Below, piece by piece: positions 22,594 through 27,103 of a stretch of DNA of 27,103 bases. The stretch spans positions 1 through 27,103 of the forward strand of contig JNEM01010368.1 of assembly GCA_000697335.1 (NCBI GenBank). Direction: 5' to 3'. The DNA is from Conidiobolus incongruus B7586. Taxonomy: Eukaryota > Entomophthoromycota > Entomophthoromycetes > Entomophthorales > Conidiobolaceae. The position numbers and the translations under genes were made by a program. Below the pieces are notes generated by a model, which worked only from the letters and a program-made list of their open reading frames with translations, searched no databases and was not told where the DNA came from. Each line of letters starts with the position of its first letter. The first letter of the stretch is position 1.

Positions 22594-22882
22594 TTTGAAT
22601 AAATTTTATTATTATTTATACTACCATTTATATAATTGAATTTAAAATCAACTTGATTAGATAATTTATGCAAACCTTGGTCAGAATTAATTATTATGGG
22701 ATTTTTCCCTATCATTTAATTTCAAACTTCTTTGCATCAATTTAATCGAATATTAATTGTTAATTATTAAATATTTCTAAAATAGTTTAATATGATGATG
22801 ATTATTATTATTATACAAAATTATTGTTCAAAATTTTATTATAATTAACCAAAAAACATATTAAAAAGAAATAATAAATCAA

Positions 22883-23769
22883 TTAATCACATTTCATCCT
22901 CCTCATTGTTAAACTCACGCGATGACCCCTAGTTATCCAAATTCCGTCATCAGTCATTTCATTCTCGCAAAAATCTATATGATGACTATATTGATATCTA
23001 GCAACCCCTTCTATGGTTAATCCATCTGTATGTCTTAACACTATTTCTTTAGATGGTCCAGTATGATCATCAACTGGATTAAAGTGCATGATACAGGAGT
23101 CACCTAAACTGAGACTGAGGATCCCATCATCAAAAACTGGGAGATCCACATGCTTGATGATACCTTGACCTGGTTGGTACCAATTAATGAATAATTGATC
23201 AAACAGGGGTTCCCTTTGCCATAATGCAGTGTCTGGAAGCTTATCCTTCCATATGGATTCAAGGAATAATTGGAGCTTGGGGGGAATGTTTTTGAATATC
23301 ATCACTTGATTATTGTCAGTGGTTTGTAAATATTGGAGATCTGCTAGGATGTGGATAAGTTCGTGCGCTTGGAATGGATTCATAATGTTAAGGTAGGCTT
23401 GAAGGCCTTGAATATCGTCAATATCAGTTGAATGTGATTGCTATGGAATCTGTTAAGTTCACAATGATTTGAAAATTGAATGAAACTTACTAATTCAACA
23501 TAATCATCATCAAGATTGAAATTGCTTACATCCTCTTTGTTAAGACTATAATTCGTTGATAAATGTCGGCTATAAAAAGGATGATCAATAATCCAGCCCC
23601 CAGGTATTGAAGACCAATTGCAACAGGTGTATCTTAATTCAGGATATGATATTTCATGTTCCCACTTTGATAAAATGTCATCATTTTGAACAGTAGAATT
23701 GTAAGTTTCGTTTTCCTCCATCGAACGTTTAACATTTGTTGAAGTGTTAAGTTCAAAATTATCCATCAA
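22883..23769 (-). CDS. AlkB-family 2-oxoglutarate/Fe(II) dioxygenase
   Basis: Oxidative demethylase/hydroxylase-type protein of 278 residues; the substrate (nucleic acid or protein) cannot be told. Exon 1 is 23491-23769 (93 codons), then a 50-nt phase-0 intron (gtaagt...ccatag, 23441-23490), then exon 2 22883-23440. A nearer AG at 23451-23452 would bring a stop in frame, so the distal AG is chosen. The double-stranded beta-helix core is plain: DQLFINWYQPGQGIIKHVDL with the metal ligands H190 and D192, LSLGDSCIMHF, a distal histidine at 246 or 247 (YSHHI), and the 2-oxoglutarate-binding R-x5-R at R267-R273 (RVSLTMR). The DQL-x-IN-x-Y-x-PGQGI-x2-H-x-D string resembles ALKBH8-type homologues, but no RRM or methyltransferase domain is attached. 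The N-terminal 100 residues are acidic and unrecognised. Confidence 0.88.
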
Positions 23770-24032
23770 TACATTAAATTACTATATAATATCAATTCTA
23801 TTTAAAATTGGATTGGTAGTTAAACATCCAAATCCAACCCATTTTTAGTGTGACCATTGAACCATTTAATTTTCTGAGTTTTCGATGGTTTAATTGTGGG
23901 TGAACAAATTATCAAAAATTCTAATCTAAAAATCAATATCAAAATTATCAAGGATAATATAACGGTATAGTATTGATTTGAGTCTATCAGTATTATTTTT
24001 ATTGATATTATATCGATGATTAGATTAGGCTA

Positions 24033-25475
24033 CTAAGGACAGCACTGACCACTTGGATGTAGTAAATTCACCTCATAGATCATAGCTCCCAGAGTCCAAC
24101 CGATATCGATGCCGTTGACTTCTTCGTCGAAGTTGATGGGACGATCTAAATCTAGACCATAGCCCTCCCCGATCAAATTAATTATAAAGGCGGCATTGAA
24201 GCAAAAGTTCCAAAAATCTTTGTCGTCGATATATTTGGCATGCTTCTTTTTATACTTTTTGAGACTCACTTCACATTTCTTGCTCGCTTTGTCCTTGAGG
24301 CAGCGGAGGTTGGTGAGACCATCACATTTAAAGAATTTAGCGGTGTCGTACATGCTGGAAGCGCCATAAAGTTCCATTTCGGATTGAATTGGTGGCATAA
24401 AGACGCTGTTGACTCCGCAATTGTAGGTGAAGCACTCAGAATCCAAGTTGAGGAGCTTTTTCGTTTCTTTGAGACATTGATGAAAGTCGCCAGTACCTAC
24501 AATCGTGACGTTTTGGTCGTTGATTGTCATGGAATCGTAGTAATCGCGGATGAGACATGGGGATTTGAGTGGGTAGTTCTTATTTTCGGCAGCATGATAC
24601 AAATCTTCATAATGGCGCCATCTTGCTTGATTGCGGCCGTACTTTAAATAACTGTGCGTATAAACAACTCTACTGGTGCCGTTAAGGTTGATGGGAAAGG
24701 ACTCTTCAAGAGGTATGACATGAGGTTCAAATGTGATTTGACAACTGGCACCTCCTAGATCGAAATAACCAACACTAGGAATCTCACCAGTAGGGTCGCC
24801 CAATACCTCCGCAAGATAGTTCACACTCATCCAACCAAACACACCCTCATACTCGCCTGGGATGATTTGAGCTCCAAATCGTTCATCAAACATGAATCCC
24901 GACACCCTAAACACATCCTTAATAGCATCAATCAGCCTATTCGCCAAATCGTAATCGATGAGTCGCATACCCGCTGTGGCCTTCAAAAATATCGGAGTAT
25001 GCTCATGTTTCTCCTGAGGAATAAAATCCTTCGCACTCTGGACAAAACTCTCCAAAAATCCGGCTATTTCTTCCGGTCTCAAATCCTGAATCCCTACATT
25101 TTTCTTGATTTTAAATTGCTTCCCCTTCCTAGGCCCTTCCCTAGCAATAGAGGGTTTTATATATGGTGAATGTTCACAATTTGTAGAGTTATAAAATTCG
25201 TATATGAATAAACGACTAATTTCTAATTAGTATAAGTGATCCATTTAAGATTGATTAAAAATCAATACTTACGTTCCGGTACTTCCAGCGTCTATTATAA
25301 TACCGTAATTTAATTTGTCTCTATCTTCTTCCATATATAGCCACTTATCAATTCTAGAATTATTGAAATTCTTAACCAAATTTGACCCTTGAGACCATTT
25401 ACTATATTCAATATTGACACAACCTACAACACTTAAGTAAAACCAAATAATATTGAATATTAATATATAATTCAT
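24033..25475 (-). CDS. GDA1/CD39-family nucleoside phosphatase (apyrase), secreted or lumenal
   Basis: Hydrolyses nucleoside di- or triphosphates; in fungi the Golgi member Gda1 supports protein mannosylation, while secreted members clear extracellular nucleotides. Exon 1 is 25273-25475, the intron 25216-25272 (57 nt, phase 2) and exon 2 24033-25215; 461 residues. A signal peptide (about 1-20, ILIFNIIWFYLSVVG) opens the protein. All five apyrase conserved regions are visible: ACR1 IIDAGSTGTR (60-69, split by the intron inside the Thr codon), ACR2 IFLKATAGMR (143-152), ACR3 EYEGVFGWMSVNYL (catalytic Glu about 191), ACR4 YFDLGGASCQ (218-227) and ACR5 DIGWTLGAMIYEV (about 438-450). No C-terminal membrane helix follows; it ends SGQCCP. 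Many cysteines and Asn-x-Ser/Thr sites fit a secretory-pathway enzyme. A paralogue lies 1 kb upstream in the same orientation. Confidence 0.95.
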
Positions 25476-26482
25476 TTTTTTTTGATAAATTTCTTTTTAA
25501 AAGTTCAAGAAATGATAATGGTTATGACATTGATATGATAATATATAAGATAGAAAAAATGATTTGGGAATGATTTAATGTAAGTGTAATGGTAATTATT
25601 GAGGTTAATTTGAAACTTTTTTAATTAATGATTTACTAGTTATTTAAGGTTTTTATTGATAATCAGATCTCGGAGTTTATGGGAATCGATATTTAATTTG
25701 GTATTTTAGAATTTCTATTTGTGGAAATATCCATAAAAATGTAACCAATAGTTAGTGATTTAGATGTCTATTTTAAAAACCCAATGTAGTTAGTTCTTCA
25801 TATTTGTTAAGAATGCCAAAATGATGTTCAATTTTCTTAAAATCAATTTCATCAAAAATCCCTCAAATTATTGTTACTATTCAAAAATATTTCAGATTAT
25901 TATTATTTTATCCAAACTTTAATAGTTTGATCAATCTATGTTGAAAAAAAAATTAATGAATTTCAATTATATTCAAAAATTTTATATTGATTTATTATTA
26001 AATAAGTAAAATCATCAAAATATTATAATTTAAATTTAAATAGAATAATTATTGATATATTTTAACTGTATAATTATTTTTTTGAAATTCAACTACAATT
26101 TTTATTGAATCATTAGTTTGAATATTTTATATTTGTCAAGATGATTTAATATTTTTTTTTGATAATTGAAAATTTACAGTCTAAATCCAAATGAACCAAA
26201 TAAATTACCAACAAAATATTGATCTTTAAATACAATAGATTTATAATAGTATTTTTAATATTCAGAACTATATTTAGTGATATTTTGAAAAGGAATATTG
26301 ATTTGAGAGGTTTGTGGTGATTAAAGTATTTATTTACAATTACCAATATGCGCAATTTGTGTGATCTAAAAATTATTACAAATAAAAGTTATTAATTTAA
26401 TAAATAAACAATATATGATTTTAATCAAATGAAACTATAGTTATCAATGATTATGATGTTGTTTGACTGGATATTCGGAATA
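25476..26482. other. Spacer between the tandem apyrase genes
   Basis: AT-rich, no gene seen. It holds the 3' flank of the upstream apyrase and the 5' flank of the downstream one. Short open frames here are AT-driven. Confidence 0.6.
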
Positions 26483-27103
26483 CTATGGCAATTCTCCATT
26501 CCTGTCACAGCACTGACCTTTCTCTAGAAGTTGACCCACTTCGTAAATCATAGCCCCCAAATTCCATGTGATATTGACACTGTCAATCTCACTACTAAAG
26601 ATGAGGTGACGATCCAATCCTATGCCGTACCCTTCCTTCAAGACATTGACCATATAAGCGGCATTAAAGCAATAGTTCCAAAAGTTCCAGTCATTCTTGT
26701 TCTTATCATTGTATTTGATATAGTCATCAACTCCCAAATTACATTGCTTTTGTGCGGATTCTAACAAGCATTTAAGAGGTTTTTTGCCACTACATTGAAA
26801 GAATTTAGCTGTTTCGGAGAATGTTGACACAGCATACAAATCCATATTATCTGGAATATCCGAAATGAATTCACCATTGATCGCACATTTGGAAGTGAAG
26901 CACTCAGTCTGCTTGTTGAGGAGTTGATAAGTTTCTGATATACATTGAGTGAAATTACTTTTGCCTACAATTGTCACATTGCGACTGTCAATGGATTGAG
27001 TTTCCAAATGGCCTTGAATACTACATGGCGATTCTAACTTACTTTCTCCATTAGTCAACTTTTGCAATTTTTGGAAATATCTGTCCTGAGCGTCATTCCT
27101 TCC
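26483..27103 (-). CDS. Second GDA1/CD39 apyrase, N-terminal part outside the window
   Basis: C-terminal 206 residues of a paralogue of the neighbouring apyrase, in one open frame running to the window edge. Matching landmarks include GRNDAQ (GRNQAR in the neighbour), SPC, NVTIVG, LYAVSTFSETAKFFQC (LYGASSMYDTAKFFKC), WNYCFNAAYMVNVLKEGYG (WNFCFNAAFIINLIGEGYG) and ACR5 VNITWNLGAMIYEVGQLL, ending QCC plus seven extra residues. Identity to the neighbour is clearly partial, so the duplication is not recent. ACR1-4 lie outside the window, so catalytic competence cannot be judged. The ACR5 string has ITW where the neighbour has IGW. The spacing of cysteines is retained, which suggests the same disulphide-bonded secreted fold. 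Confidence 0.93.
   Translation of the reverse strand, partial: GRNDAQDRYFQKLQKLTNGESKLESPCSIQGHLETQSIDSRNVTIVGKSNFTQCISETYQLLNKQTECFTSKCAINGEFISDIPDNMDLYAVSTFSETAKFFQCSGKKPLKCLLESAQKQCNLGVDDYIKYNDKNKNDWNFWNYCFNAAYMVNVLKEGYGIGLDRHLIFSSEIDSVNITWNLGAMIYEVGQLLEKGQCCDRNGELP

Noticed and set aside
23441-23452. Proximal AG (acttaacag) as acceptor of the AlkB-like gene intron
   Set aside because: Its use brings TAG into frame after two codons, while the next AG keeps the frame open into the conserved dioxygenase domain.
26146-26355. 69-codon open frame on the minus strand between the apyrases
   Set aside because: Almost only Ile, Leu, Asn, Lys and Tyr as expected from AT-rich spacer; no support.

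Overview
The window looks like nuclear DNA of an early-diverging fungus. Genes are compact and interrupted by short GT-AG introns (mostly 46-67 nt; the extremes are 46 and 180 nt). Intergenic DNA is extremely AT-rich. The gene set is ordinary fungal/eukaryotic housekeeping (haem, pyrimidine, Pol II, spliceosome, cytochrome oxidase). The AT bias, intron style and cysteine-rich surface proteins would suit an Entomophthoromycotina/Zoopagomycota genome such as Conidiobolus, but that placement is inference; no rRNA or other taxonomic marker is present.

Layout. 1-1502 (-): protoporphyrinogen oxidase, its last few residues cut by the window edge. 1799-2645 (-): OMP decarboxylase. 3183-3641: a GC island inside very AT-rich DNA with several hairpins and a T-run, probably an unidentified structured RNA. 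5600-5753: a possible tiny cysteine-rich protein. 6069-6435 (+): RPB6, shared RNA polymerase subunit. 7031-7101 (+): tRNA-Gly(GCC). 8830-10086 (-): five-exon gene for a secreted, single-pass membrane protein with duplicated cysteine modules. 10339 onwards (+): a weak small-peptide gene behind a TATA box. 10.7-14.35 kb: no gene seen. 14355-18595 (-): a P5-type ATPase with a signal peptide and a cysteine-rich N-terminal ectodomain; its frame is broken once. 19349-19419 (-): a second, base-for-base identical tRNA-Gly(GCC). 20163-20771 (-): cytochrome c oxidase subunit IV (Cox5-type). 22022-22593 (-): SF3b14/p14 splicing factor. 22883-23769 (-): AlkB-like dioxygenase. 24033-25475 and 26483->27103 (-): two tandem GDA1/CD39 apyrases, the second cut by the window edge.

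The genes are not an operon or a cluster with one pathway. The most interesting link is that the two neighbouring membrane proteins (8830-10086 and 14355-18595) share the same cysteine module, C-x2-G-x3-C-P-x3-C-x-P-x(2-4)-C-P, entered in both cases through a phase-1 intron. This looks like exon shuffling of a small extracellular domain. I found no CRISPR, virus-like element, or recognisable transposon.
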